In this document: one piece after another, positions 26,960 to 35,359 of the stretch
Numbering within the stretch: position 1 is the first letter of the stretch
Layout: each line of letters starts with the position of its first letter
DNA from: Spirosoma validum
GTDB lineage: Bacteria > Bacteroidota > Bacteroidia > Cytophagales > Spirosomataceae
NCBI RefSeq assembly: GCF_014699035.1
Contig: NZ_JACXAA010000001.1
Coordinates: 1,116,001-1,180,000 of the forward strand
DNA length: 64,000 bases
Reading direction: 5' to 3'
Position numbers and translations under genes: made by a program
The notes under the pieces: model-generated
Told to the model about the DNA's origin: nothing
Database searches by the model: none
What the model saw: only the letters and a program-made list of their open reading frames with translations

Positions 26960-28873
26960 TTGACGATCCGGCAGATTTTACAGCAATTCTGGGGCTACAC
27001 CACCTTCCGACCCATGCAGGAGGATGTGGTCAACGCTGTGCTGGCTCGTCAGGATGCGCTCGTGCTGATGCCAACGGGTGGCGGGAAATCCATCTGTTTT
27101 CAGGTACCGACGCTGGCCATGAAGGGCGTCTGTATTGTGGTAACTCCCCTCATTGCGCTGATGAAAGATCAGGTGGAGCAGTTGAGGAAACGGGGTATTC
27201 CGGCAGCCGCCATTTATTCAGGCATGCACTATCGGGAAATCGATTCCACGCTCGACAACTGTATCTACGGCAACACCAAGTTTCTCTACGTATCGCCCGA
27301 ACGACTACGTACTGAAATTGTCATTGAACGTGTCAAGCAAATGACGGTTTGCCTGCTGGCGGTCGATGAAGCCCACTGTATCTCAGCCTGGGGCTACGAT
27401 TTCCGGCCACCTTATCTGCAAATCGCGGAGTTTCGGCAACTTACTCCCGATACGCCGATTATAGCGCTGACGGCTTCGGCCACGCCCGATGTCCAGACGG
27501 ATATTGTGGATAAGCTGGCACTACGTGATCCCCAGATATTCCGGCAAACGTTCGCCCGACCCAATCTGTCGTATTCGGCAGTACTGGAAGAACACAAGGA
27601 AGCCAGGCTATTACGTGTCCTGCAAAATGTACCGGGTTGTGCCATCATTTACGTTCGGAGTCGTCGGCAAACGCAGCAGGTCGCTCAGTGGCTTGTTCGG
27701 CAGGGCATTTCGGCCGATTTTTACCACGCCGGGCTAACCACGCAGCAACGTACCGACAAACAGGACGCCTGGATTCAGGACCGAACCCGCGTGATGGTTG
27801 CCACCAACGCCTTTGGTATGGGTATCGACAAACCCGATGTGCGCGTAGTCGTTCATCTGGATGTACCCGATTCGCTCGAAGCCTATTATCAGGAAGCCGG
27901 ACGGGGCGGGCGCGATGGTCAGAAAGCGTATGCTGTCATGCTATACACGCCCAACGATCTGGAAAGTTTGCGCTATCGCACCGAGCAGCTTTACCAGCCG
28001 GTTGAGATGCTACGTCGGGTTTATCAGGCGCTGGCGAATTACATGGCGGTGCCCGTGGGTGGCGGAGAATTCAACAGTTACGATTTCGATATGGGTGTGT
28101 TTACGAACACGTTCAATCTGCCTCCGCAGGAAACGCATTACGCCCTGAAACAGCTGCAACTGGAAGGCTTCATCCAGCTAAACGAAAACTATTTTCATCC
28201 CTCGCGGCTGGCTATTGTGCTGGATAATCGGCAATTATATGAGTTCCAGGTGATGAATCCACGCTTCGATTCGTTTCTGAAATTGTTGCTACGTATCTAC
28301 GGGGGCGAACTGTTCACCGACTTCCTGACCATTTCCGAATCGACACTGGCGCGGACGTTTCTGATGAATCAGCCCGAAATCGAGAATCTGCTTCAGCAAC
28401 TGCACGAACGGAACGTCGTCATCTACGAAAAGCAGAAAGATAAACCGCAGCTCACGTTTTTAACGCCCCGCTACGACGCGCCTTCGCTGCCCATCAACGT
28501 AGCGGAGTTAAATCGGCGTAAGGAACTGGCGTTACGTAAAGTACAGGCCGCTACCATCTACACTGAGCACCCGACGCAGTGCCGCACCCGCCTGCTGCAA
28601 GCTTACTTTGGCGAAAAACCAGGGGAAGCCTGTGGAATCTGTGACAACTGCCTCAAAAAAAAGAAGCAGGCGGAGAACGTATCGTCGGCTGTACGGAAAC
28701 AGGTACACGACTATGTTGCACTCGCTAACGGCCCCGGCGTATCGCCAAAGCAGCTCGCTCATTATTTTGCACAAACCGATGCCGACGCTCTCGCCCGGAC
28801 GGTGAAGCAGATGCTGGCCGAAGAAGAAATCCGATACACGAAAAGCGGCAATCTGACGCTAAACCTGGAATAA
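26960..28873 (+). CDS. recQ: ATP-dependent DNA helicase RecQ
   Basis: 637 residues. Walker A PTGGGKS (K43), DEAH box (AVDEAHCISAWG), the RecQ motif 0 region FRPMQ at 16-20, helicase motif VI (QEAGRGGRDG) and the RecQ-Ct zinc cysteines CRTRLLQAYFG...CGICDNC are all present, followed by an RQC winged helix to the C-terminus. There is no HRDC domain, unlike E. coli RecQ. It unwinds DNA 3'-5' in recombination and replication repair. The only start consistent with the upstream stop at 26945 and the family N-terminus is a TTG at 26960. Confidence 0.95.
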   Translation: MTIRQILQQFWGYTTFRPMQEDVVNAVLARQDALVLMPTGGGKSICFQVPTLAMKGVCIVVTPLIALMKDQVEQLRKRGIPAAAIYSGMHYREIDSTLDNCIYGNTKFLYVSPERLRTEIVIERVKQMTVCLLAVDEAHCISAWGYDFRPPYLQIAEFRQLTPDTPIIALTASATPDVQTDIVDKLALRDPQIFRQTFARPNLSYSAVLEEHKEARLLRVLQNVPGCAIIYVRSRRQTQQVAQWLVRQGISADFYHAGLTTQQRTDKQDAWIQDRTRVMVATNAFGMGIDKPDVRVVVHLDVPDSLEAYYQEAGRGGRDGQKAYAVMLYTPNDLESLRYRTEQLYQPVEMLRRVYQALANYMAVPVGGGEFNSYDFDMGVFTNTFNLPPQETHYALKQLQLEGFIQLNENYFHPSRLAIVLDNRQLYEFQVMNPRFDSFLKLLLRIYGGELFTDFLTISESTLARTFLMNQPEIENLLQQLHERNVVIYEKQKDKPQLTFLTPRYDAPSLPINVAELNRRKELALRKVQAATIYTEHPTQCRTRLLQAYFGEKPGEACGICDNCLKKKKQAENVSSAVRKQVHDYVALANGPGVSPKQLAHYFAQTDADALARTVKQMLAEEEIRYTKSGNLTLNLE

Positions 28874-28883
28874 TATTTCCTCG

Positions 28884-28944
28884 TATCGGCGGGCTTCAGC
28901 CCGTCTGTCAGGCTATTCCATAGACGGGCTGAAGTCCGCCGATA
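28884..28944. repeat. REP-like inverted repeat, GGCTTCAGCC-core family
   Basis: Arms 28884-28906 and 28922-28944 (23 bases) pair with one mismatch. The GGGCTTCAGCCCGT core is shared with 42010-42072. It follows the recQ stop codon by 10 bases. Confidence 0.88.
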
Positions 28945-29104
28945 AATAATACCTGCTCCCAAACGTCCCGAAACGGTTGTTTTTCTCCCCAAACGTACAA
29001 TTTGTCCCTAAATCATGCAGATTATCCCTCTAGCTTGCAGAGGCTGGTTCGGTACCTGTATGTTTGTGCTGTCGAACGAAAACACAACCAAATCGATACA
29101 CACG

Positions 29105-29572
29105 ATGAAAACGCTTATCACTACGATCATTACCCTCACTTTGCTTATCGCGAATACGTCTAAACCATGTCTTGCCCAACAAACAACAACGGTTTCGTCG
29201 GCTTCAGCCACAGGATCGCTTTCGCTGAGTGTCACGATCTCGAACGTAAATAAACGGAGTGGAAAACTGTATGTTGGACTGGCAACCAGTCAGGCTAATT
29301 TTATGGGAGACACTCCGCAGAAAAAATCCGTTGACGTAACGCCCTCAGGCGAAATTACGCTGACATTCGACGGATTAGCACCGGGTAAGTATGCAGTACG
29401 TGTTTATCAGGATTTGAACGACAATCAAAAAATGGATTTTACAGGACAGATGCCTAGTGAGCCCTTCGGCTTCTCGAACGTAGCGATGCTCATGGGACCG
29501 CCGGATTTCGACCAATCGTCGTTCGAGCTAAAGGAAAATCAAAGTGTCAAGGTTCGTTTACTTGAGATGTAG
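29105..29572 (+). CDS. DUF2141 domain-containing secreted protein
   Basis: 155 residues from ATG 29105 (MKTLITTIITLTLLIANTSK), a signal peptide with probable cleavage near CLAQQ. In-frame sequence upstream to 29015 is not signal-like. The mature part is a small beta-sandwich: SLSVTISNVNKRSGKLYVGL, GLAPGKYAVRVYQDLNDNQKMD and EPFGFSN are the DUF2141 hallmarks. No enzymatic residues are evident; a periplasmic or surface role is likely but unknown. Followed by a palindromic repeat and a terminator. Confidence 0.85.
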   Translation: MKTLITTIITLTLLIANTSKPCLAQQTTTVSSASATGSLSLSVTISNVNKRSGKLYVGLATSQANFMGDTPQKKSVDVTPSGEITLTFDGLAPGKYAVRVYQDLNDNQKMDFTGQMPSEPFGFSNVAMLMGPPDFDQSSFELKENQSVKVRLLEM

Positions 29573-29577
29573 TACAG

Positions 29578-29637
29578 GTATCCCGGGTTTTAACCCGTTT
29601 TTCAGCTAAATCTCAAACGGGTTAAAACCCGGGATAC
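29578..29637. repeat. REP-like inverted repeat, GGTTTTAACC-core family (copy 3, perfect)
   Basis: Arms 29578-29600 and 29615-29637 are perfect 23-base complements with a 14-base loop. It begins six bases after the DUF2141 stop and is directly followed by a separate terminator hairpin. Confidence 0.92.
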
Positions 29638-29641
29638 TTTT

Positions 29642-29671
29642 GAGTCGCCTGAAATATAGGCGACTCTTTTT
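29642..29671 (+). terminator. Rho-independent terminator after the DUF2141 gene
   Basis: Perfect nine-base stem GAGTCGCCT/AGGCGACTC, 7-base loop, then TTTTTG. Confidence 0.85.
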
Positions 29672-29774
29672 GTTTTTCAGGTCTAACAAAAGCAGTGAAC
29701 CTCGGGTTAGCATTGACGATGCAGCCTGTTCATAAACGAGATGAAACCGGCACCTTATTTTACTCAACACCCTT

Positions 29775-30641
29775 ATGAGTCAAACTGAATTTCGCCCAAA
29801 AGCTGAAGAGATCTCCGGTCAGCAACTCCCCTACCCGGCTCGCCAGTCGGATATGGACCCCGCTCCCGATAGCGATCTGTCGAACTACAAGCCATCAGGT
29901 AAATTAAAAGGCAAAGTTGCCATCATCACCGGTGCCGATTCAGGTATTGGTCGGGCCGTTGCGATTGCCTTTGCGATGGAAGGCGCGAAAGTGGCTATTG
30001 TTTATAACGAAAATACCGGCGATGCGAACGAAACCAAACGGCTCGTCGAGTCGAAAGGCGGTACGTGTCTGGTGATTCAGACCGACGTGCGCAGTTCGGC
30101 TAACTGTAAAGACGCGGTGAAGAAAACAGTCGATGAATACGGAAAACTGAATATTCTGGTGAATAATGCCGCTTTTCAAATGGCGCAGGAAAAGTTGGAA
30201 GACATTACCGAAGAGCAACTTCGGCGCTCCTTCGACACGAACATCATTGCTTATTTTTTCATGGCACAGGCTGCCCTGCCCCATTTTCAGGCGGGTGATG
30301 CTATTGTCAACACAGGCAGTATTGTCGGCATCGTTGGGAACCCAATCCTGGTGGATTATACCGCGACAAAAGGCGCGATTCATGCCTTTACAAAATCATT
30401 AGCGATTCAGTTGGGTGAACGAAACATCCGCGTCAATTGCGTAGCACCCGGCCCGGTCTGGACACCAAATATTCCCGCCACCATGCCCGAAGATGAAGTG
30501 AAAAATTTCGGTCACGAAGTCGCGCTGGCCCGACCCGGCCAACCTGAAGAACTGGCACCCGCCTACGTACTGCTGGCTTCCAGCGATGGCAGTTTCATGA
30601 CCGGCAGCATCGTTGAGGTGACAGGAGGGAAACTAGGATAA
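29775..30641 (+). CDS. SDR family oxidoreductase (general-stress type)
   Basis: 288 residues. An N-terminal extension of about 40 residues (rich in Pro, Asp and Ser) precedes the Rossmann motif TGADSGIGR at 52-60. NNAAFQ, the catalytic Ser in NTGSIVG and YTATK (Tyr/Lys) follow as in classical short-chain dehydrogenases. The extension with QLPYPARQSDM is typical of the YdaD/YhxC-like stress-associated SDR group. NAD(P)-dependent; the substrate is unknown. Ends in a long perfect inverted repeat. Confidence 0.88.
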   Translation: MSQTEFRPKAEEISGQQLPYPARQSDMDPAPDSDLSNYKPSGKLKGKVAIITGADSGIGRAVAIAFAMEGAKVAIVYNENTGDANETKRLVESKGGTCLVIQTDVRSSANCKDAVKKTVDEYGKLNILVNNAAFQMAQEKLEDITEEQLRRSFDTNIIAYFFMAQAALPHFQAGDAIVNTGSIVGIVGNPILVDYTATKGAIHAFTKSLAIQLGERNIRVNCVAPGPVWTPNIPATMPEDEVKNFGHEVALARPGQPEELAPAYVLLASSDGSFMTGSIVEVTGGKLG

Positions 30642-30650
30642 TTTTTTATT

Positions 30651-30736
30651 TTTTGTCATGCTGACGCAGGAAGCATCTTCTGGTGTGGCAAACAATTGTA
30701 GCTACCGAAGATGCTTCCTGCGTCAGCATGACAAAA
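30651..30736. repeat. perfect 30-bp inverted repeat with CATGCTGACGCAGGAAGCATC arms
   Basis: Arms 30651-30680 and 30707-30736 are perfect 30-base complements with a 26-base loop; flanking T and A runs extend the pairing. Lies nine bases after the SDR stop and 22 bases before the next gene. Probably a dispersed repeat (MITE/REP-like) that can also terminate transcription. Confidence 0.92.
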
Positions 30737-30758
30737 AACTGTTTTACGAATCAACTGT

Positions 30759-31364
30759 ATGAATTACCACTATCCCGCCGGTACCGTCCGCGCTTTACTC
30801 GAAACGGATCAGGTTACGAAACCTACGCGTCAGGCATTAACTGAACGGCTCAAGGCGTCATCTGATCAGCCAGTGTTTTTCTCGACCGAAGAGTTCAGTC
30901 TGCTCCAGGCTGTCTGCGACCGTTTGATTCCTCAAAATAACCAATCTGAACGTATCGACATTACCGGAGGTATTGACAAGCGTCTGACGGAGAACAAATC
31001 AGATGGGTGGCGATATGACGTAATGCCTGCCGACGGAGATGCCTATAAACTTGGTCTGAAAGGTATTGACGAAAGCGCGCAATTACTGTTTCAGCAGCCA
31101 TTTCAAAACATTTCGGCTGAACAACAAGACTTTATTTTAAAAGCTGTTCAGACCAGGCAAGCACCTGGCGATACGTGGCAGGAACTTGCTGCTGATCGTT
31201 TCTTCGAAGAGTTGCTGGCTGAAGCTGTTTCAACTTACTACAGTCATCCGTTGGCGCAGGAAGACATTGGCTACGTCGGTATGGCTGATGTACCAACCTG
31301 GCAACGTATCGGCCTGAACCAGTTAGAAGATCGTGAACCGAAGAGCATAGGGCAAGGGGAATAG
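30759..31364 (+). CDS. gluconate 2-dehydrogenase subunit 3 family protein
   Basis: 201 residues, similar in layout to the small (gamma) subunit of GMC-type membrane dehydrogenases: FFSTEEFSLLQAVCDRLIP near residue 48-66 and the terminal YYSHPLAQEDIGYVGM are hallmark segments. It would assemble with the FAD subunit encoded next. Unlike many family members it has no twin-arginine or Sec signal, suggesting a cytoplasmic complex. It lies upstream of the GMC gene, separated by a 73-base purine/pyrimidine spacer. Confidence 0.85.
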   Translation: MNYHYPAGTVRALLETDQVTKPTRQALTERLKASSDQPVFFSTEEFSLLQAVCDRLIPQNNQSERIDITGGIDKRLTENKSDGWRYDVMPADGDAYKLGLKGIDESAQLLFQQPFQNISAEQQDFILKAVQTRQAPGDTWQELAADRFFEELLAEAVSTYYSHPLAQEDIGYVGMADVPTWQRIGLNQLEDREPKSIGQGE

Positions 31365-31437
31365 GACATAGGGTGTTAGCTAAAAAGCTCGCACTTCTTA
31401 TACCCCCTGCCCCACCCCCTCTGCCCCATGCAAACCT
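31343..31437. repeat. purine-rich/pyrimidine-rich mirror-type spacer
   Basis: Left side GGGCAAGGGGAATAGGACAT (partly the 3' end of the preceding gene), right side CCCCCTGCCCCACCCCCTCT; imperfectly complementary. A short AGCTAAAAAGCT palindrome lies at the centre. Same style as 6112-6210 and 36931-37016. Confidence 0.55.
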
Positions 31438-32982
31438 ATGCAAACTTACTCAACTACAGAAATCGTTGATGCCATCGTGATTGGCACGGGGGCAGGCGGT
31501 GCCCCTTTGCTGGCGCGACTGGCGCGGGCAGGCCTGAAAGTCGTTGCCTTAGAAGCGGGCAAACACTGGAATCCGATCACCGATTTCGCTACGGACGAAA
31601 AAGAACAGGAAAAACTTTTCTGGACCGATGAGCGGCTAAGCGCTGGCAATGATCCGCTCCCGTTTGGAAGCAACAATTCCGGAACAGGGGTTGGTGGTTC
31701 CACGCTTCACTATACCGCGTACACGCCCCGCGCTCAGCCTGACGACTTTCAGTTACGTACCGATTTTGGCGTTGGTGAAGACTGGCCTTTGGGGTTCGAT
31801 CAAATCGAGCCCTATTATAACGAAATCGAGCAGTTTCTGGGAATTTCCGGACCGTCACCATACCCTTGGGGACCAGCTCGCAAACAGAAATACGCGCTCG
31901 GGCCACTACCCGTTAACGGAGCGGGACAACTGATGGAACGCGGCTGTAAAGAGTTAGGTATCAAGACGTCTCCAGCAGCCAATGCGGCTTTGTCGGCGGG
32001 GTATTATCAGGAAGGTGTCGGACATCGACCAGCCTGCGCGAATCGGGGTTTCTGCCAGGCAGGTTGCAACATCGGCGCTAAAGCCAGTATGGACGTCACG
32101 TATATCCCGCTGGCGGTGCATTTTGGCGCCGAAATACGTTCGGAGAGTTTCGTTACCCAGTTAATCAAGGATTCATCCGGCAAAATCAGTGAAGTCGTTT
32201 ATATCCAGAACGGAGAGGAAAAACGGCAGCGGTGCCGCTACGTCTTTCTCTGCGCCGGAACCGTCGAAACGGCTCGTTTGCTGCTTTTAAATGGTCTGGG
32301 AAACAGCAGCGGTCAGGTCGGTCGGAACGTAATGGCGCATCCGGGATTGCAGATCTGGGGTGAATTCGACGAGGACGTTCGTCCCTATAAAGGAATTCCT
32401 GGCGCGATCATTTCGGAAGATACGCACCGCCCGGCCAATGCAGATTTCGCGGGTGGGTATCTGCTTCAGTCCATTGGGGTTATGCCGCTTACGTATATGA
32501 CGCAGATGGCACGGGGACGAGGACTGTGGGGCGAGGAGTTGAAGCAGGCTGCGCGGGCTTACAACCACGTAGCAGGCATCAACATTCTCGGCGACTGTTT
32601 GCCTTACGCCCACAATTATCTCGAATTGTCCGACGAAAAAGACATCCGGGGTTTACCTAAACCACGTATCTATTTCACGAACGGTGAAAACGAAAAGCGA
32701 ATGACTGCACACGCTAACAAAATCATGCGTGACATCTGGGCCGCTGCGGGCGCGAAAAATGTCTGGGCGTTTCCGCGTAATGCGCACGTCATTGGCACCT
32801 GTCGCATGGGTGTTAATCCAGATACCGCCGTTGTGAACCCCGATGGACAATCGTTTGACATTCCAAACTTATATATCAGTGATAATTCAACGTTCCCGAG
32901 TGCACTAAGCGTAAATCCAGCCCTGACAATCATGGCGCTTGCGCTACGTACCGCCGATCGTTTTTTAGAACAGCACAAGTAA
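31438..32982 (+). CDS. GMC family oxidoreductase (FAD subunit)
   Basis: 514 residues. The ADP-binding motif VIGTGAGGAPLLARL (GxGxxG at 16-21) ends in the ribose-binding E39; NNSGTGVGGSTLHY is the second GMC signature region; HVIGTCRMG and the C-terminal NPALTIMALALR close the FAD domain. This is the family of glucose/sorbitol/glycoside dehydrogenase large subunits. With the preceding subunit 3 it forms a probable two-subunit sugar or glycoside dehydrogenase. No signal peptide is visible. A GH1-like glycosidase and an alpha/beta hydrolase follow. Confidence 0.88.
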   Translation: MQTYSTTEIVDAIVIGTGAGGAPLLARLARAGLKVVALEAGKHWNPITDFATDEKEQEKLFWTDERLSAGNDPLPFGSNNSGTGVGGSTLHYTAYTPRAQPDDFQLRTDFGVGEDWPLGFDQIEPYYNEIEQFLGISGPSPYPWGPARKQKYALGPLPVNGAGQLMERGCKELGIKTSPAANAALSAGYYQEGVGHRPACANRGFCQAGCNIGAKASMDVTYIPLAVHFGAEIRSESFVTQLIKDSSGKISEVVYIQNGEEKRQRCRYVFLCAGTVETARLLLLNGLGNSSGQVGRNVMAHPGLQIWGEFDEDVRPYKGIPGAIISEDTHRPANADFAGGYLLQSIGVMPLTYMTQMARGRGLWGEELKQAARAYNHVAGINILGDCLPYAHNYLELSDEKDIRGLPKPRIYFTNGENEKRMTAHANKIMRDIWAAAGAKNVWAFPRNAHVIGTCRMGVNPDTAVVNPDGQSFDIPNLYISDNSTFPSALSVNPALTIMALALRTADRFLEQHK

Positions 32983-33044
32983 GGCGGACGATCCGCCGTG
33001 CGGAGGAAACCCGCTCTAATAATCGCTTGCGGGTTTCCTCCCGC
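32983..33044. repeat. composite inverted repeat ahead of the GH1-like gene
   Basis: A small hairpin GGCGGAC/GATCCGCC at 32983-32997 is followed by arms GCGGAGGAAACCCGC (33000-33014) and GCGGGTTTCCTCCCGC (33029-33044), complementary apart from one extra base. The right arm ends nine bases before the ATG at 33054. Confidence 0.8.
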
Positions 33045-33053
33045 TTCACATGT

Positions 33054-34394
33054 ATGGCACAAAAAGGCTTTTTAGATCTCATAAAGAAGAAGTTCGGCGA
33101 TGGCAATTACGACGGCGACCAGTTTGGTGGAGCCGGGGGCCACGATGGCAGCGGACTGCCGACGAACTCACCCAGTAATTTCATGTTCGCGACGGGCATT
33201 GAATGCTCTTACCCGACGATCCAGAAGGGAAAAATTCGTCGTGATCTGCTACGGGAGTGCGGACACTACGACCGCTTCAAGGAAGATTTAGGACTGGTTA
33301 AAGAACTGGGCTTGAATGTACTCCGTTACGGACTCCCCTACTACAGCATTCATCAGGCACCCGGAAAATTCGACTGGAGTTTTGCGGATGAAGCGATGGC
33401 TGAAATCAAACGGCTGAAAATTACGCCCATTCTGGATTTGATGCATTTCGGTGTACCCGACTGGGTTGGCGATTTTCAGAACCCGGAACTGCCCATTCAC
33501 TTTTCGGAATATGCCGGTGCCGTTGCCCAGCGCTATCCGTGGGTACGATTTTATACGCCCGTCAACGAGATTTACGTAACGGCTCGGTTGAGTGCAAAAG
33601 AAGGCGTCTGGAATGAGCAACTCAAGAGCGACAAAGGGTTCGTTACGGCGCTTAAGCACTGCGCGGCTGCCAGCATTATGGGTAATCAGCAGATTGCCAA
33701 ATACCGAAACGACTGCGTGATTGTACAGAGTGAAAGTGCCGAGTATACGCATGAGCTTTATGCAGTGCCCTCGCCAGAGGTAACTATGGAAAACGAGTTG
33801 CGTTTCCTGTCCCTCGATCTTTTGTATGCTAAGCCTCCCTGCGCCACCGTTGGTATGTATTTGCTGGATAATGGCATGACCCGTCAGGAATTTGACTGGT
33901 TTATGATGGGGAAACCGCCTGGCTATCAGATCATGGGAAACGACTATTATGGTCGGAACGAGCGGATTCGCCTGGCGGATGGCACCATTCAAATATCGAT
34001 GGACGTGCTGGGCTGGTACGAAATTACCAAGGACTATTATCAGCGGTACCGGATGCCGGTGATGCACACGGAGACGAACGTCTTTGAGGCCGATCAGGCA
34101 CCCATCTGGATGAATAAGCAGTGGATCAGCATTTTGCGGATGCGTCGGGATGGGGTGCCGGTGATGGGATTTACCTGGTACAGTCTGATCGATCAGCTTG
34201 ACTGGGATACGCAACTGGGTGAGCTGAACAATCACGTGAACGAATGCGGATTGTATGATCTCAATCGGAAACCCCGTCCAGTTGCGGAAACCTACAAAAG
34301 CTTGTTGAAGGAATTCGGTCAGATTACCGTTGTTCCCCACGCTGAAATATTCGAACTAAGTGATCGACCGGCTCAATTAAAAGTTCAGGTCTGA
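33054..34394 (+). CDS. glycoside hydrolase family 1-like protein
   Basis: 446 residues from ATG 33054 (MAQKGFLDLIKKKFG); an in-frame TTG at 33027 lies inside the palindromic repeat and is rejected. TPVNEI supplies the acid/base E172 and HTETN the nucleophile E340, as in clan GH-A retaining beta-glycosidases. The N-terminal 45 residues, with a Gly/Asp-rich stretch, are unlike standard GH1 enzymes. Intracellular, no signal. Its place after a GMC dehydrogenase pair suggests glycoside breakdown. The stop overlaps the next start (TGATG). Confidence 0.82.
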   Translation: MAQKGFLDLIKKKFGDGNYDGDQFGGAGGHDGSGLPTNSPSNFMFATGIECSYPTIQKGKIRRDLLRECGHYDRFKEDLGLVKELGLNVLRYGLPYYSIHQAPGKFDWSFADEAMAEIKRLKITPILDLMHFGVPDWVGDFQNPELPIHFSEYAGAVAQRYPWVRFYTPVNEIYVTARLSAKEGVWNEQLKSDKGFVTALKHCAAASIMGNQQIAKYRNDCVIVQSESAEYTHELYAVPSPEVTMENELRFLSLDLLYAKPPCATVGMYLLDNGMTRQEFDWFMMGKPPGYQIMGNDYYGRNERIRLADGTIQISMDVLGWYEITKDYYQRYRMPVMHTETNVFEADQAPIWMNKQWISILRMRRDGVPVMGFTWYSLIDQLDWDTQLGELNNHVNECGLYDLNRKPRPVAETYKSLLKEFGQITVVPHAEIFELSDRPAQLKVQV

Positions 34395-35191
34395 TGAAGT
34401 ACACGGCAAACGGAATCGAACTTAATGTGCTGGAACGGGGACGTGGCGATATAGCCCTTGTTTTTCTGCATTATTTCGGTGGGTCCTCGCTCGAATGGCA
34501 GGCGGTTATAGACCACCTGTCGGATCAGTACCGATGTCTCGCCATTGACTTACGAGGCTGTGGTGATTCAGAAGCCCCGGAAACTGGCTATTCCGTAGAC
34601 GATATGGCCGACGACGTAGCAGCCTTGCTACGCGAACTGCATATTCAGCAATTTGTCTTGATCGGGCATTCGATGAGTGGCAAAGTTGCACTGGCGCTGG
34701 CGGCTGGCACGCTCAATCACGGTCAACCCGACGGCCTGAATTCGTTGATACTGGTATCACCTTCTCCGCCCGTTCCGGAACCTATACCTGACGATGAGCG
34801 GCAGAAGTTATTGCAGGGCCACGGTCAACGCTCGTCCGCCGAACAGACGCTCAAAAATATAACCGCAGCTCATGTCTCTAAACGGATTCAGGAACAGATC
34901 ATTCAGGACGATTTACGAACATCAAAACAGGCCTGGGATGCCTGGTTATTAGCAGGTAGTAAGGAAAATATTTCCGATCGCATGACATCCGTTGTCGTTC
35001 CGGTCCATATTCTAGCGGGTACAGAAGATCACGCACTTCCTCCTGACGTACAGACTCGATTAGTACTTCCTTATCTCAAGAATGCTACGTTCGATACGGT
35101 CGAAGGCATTGGACATTTAATTCCATGGGAAGCTCCTGATACGTTAGTGGATTTTATCCAGAAAAAAATAACCGGGAATTCACCAAAATAA
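34394..35191 (+). CDS. alpha/beta fold hydrolase
   Basis: 265 residues. Nucleophile elbow GHSMSG with S93, an acid in AGTEDHALP and the terminal His in GIGHLIPWEAP form a complete triad; the oxyanion region is FLHYFGGSS. The DLRGCGDS loop is typical of the esterase/haloperoxidase/epoxide-hydrolase branch. The substrate is unknown; it may be a lactonase or esterase acting with the upstream dehydrogenase and glycosidase. The start overlaps the GH1-like stop by one base, so the pair is coupled. Confidence 0.85.
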   Translation: MKYTANGIELNVLERGRGDIALVFLHYFGGSSLEWQAVIDHLSDQYRCLAIDLRGCGDSEAPETGYSVDDMADDVAALLRELHIQQFVLIGHSMSGKVALALAAGTLNHGQPDGLNSLILVSPSPPVPEPIPDDERQKLLQGHGQRSSAEQTLKNITAAHVSKRIQEQIIQDDLRTSKQAWDAWLLAGSKENISDRMTSVVVPVHILAGTEDHALPPDVQTRLVLPYLKNATFDTVEGIGHLIPWEAPDTLVDFIQKKITGNSPK

Positions 35192-35202
35192 AACAAACAC
35201 TT

Positions 35203-35210
35203 TATATTTG
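35203..35210 (+). promoter_or_regulatory. -7 promoter element for tRNA-Pro (and possibly the trp operon)
   Basis: TATATTTG is an exact TAnnTTTG; it ends 11 bases before the tRNA acceptor stem, so transcription would begin about four or five bases upstream of it. No other -7-like element is visible between the tRNA and the trp leader. Confidence 0.6.
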
Positions 35211-35221
35211 TGCTCCCAACG

Positions 35222-35314
35222 CGGGGTGTAGCGCAGCCTGGTAGCGTGCTACGTTCGGGACGTAGAGGTCGTGGCCGGGTCGCCGGTGCGATTCGAATCC
35301 CGCCACCCCGACCA
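35222..35314 (+). tRNA. tRNA-Pro (anticodon CGG), unusually long
   Basis: Acceptor arms CGGGGTG (35222-35228) and CACCCCG (35304-35310) pair fully, followed by A and encoded CCA. D-arm GCGC/GCGT and anticodon stem CTACG/CGTAG enclose loop TTCGGGA with CGG at 35256-35258. The 93-base length is about 16 over normal: the variable/T-arm region (35266-35303) holds an extra CCGG-GTCG-CCGG hairpin and the TTCGAAT loop has only a weak 5' T-stem. It may be a proline tRNA with a class-II-like variable arm or a damaged gene. Confidence 0.8.
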
Positions 35315-35359
35315 AAGAAAGCTTAGTAAAAGAAACTCATGACTAGTACGGTTAACAAC

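Noticed and set aside
33027-33053. TTG start extending the GH1-like protein
   Set aside because: The extra codons are in the inverted repeat; ATG 33054 is a natural start.
33288-34340. 350-codon minus-strand frame opposite the GH1-like gene
   Set aside because: No domain features; the plus-strand frame has catalytic Glu motifs and couples to its neighbour.
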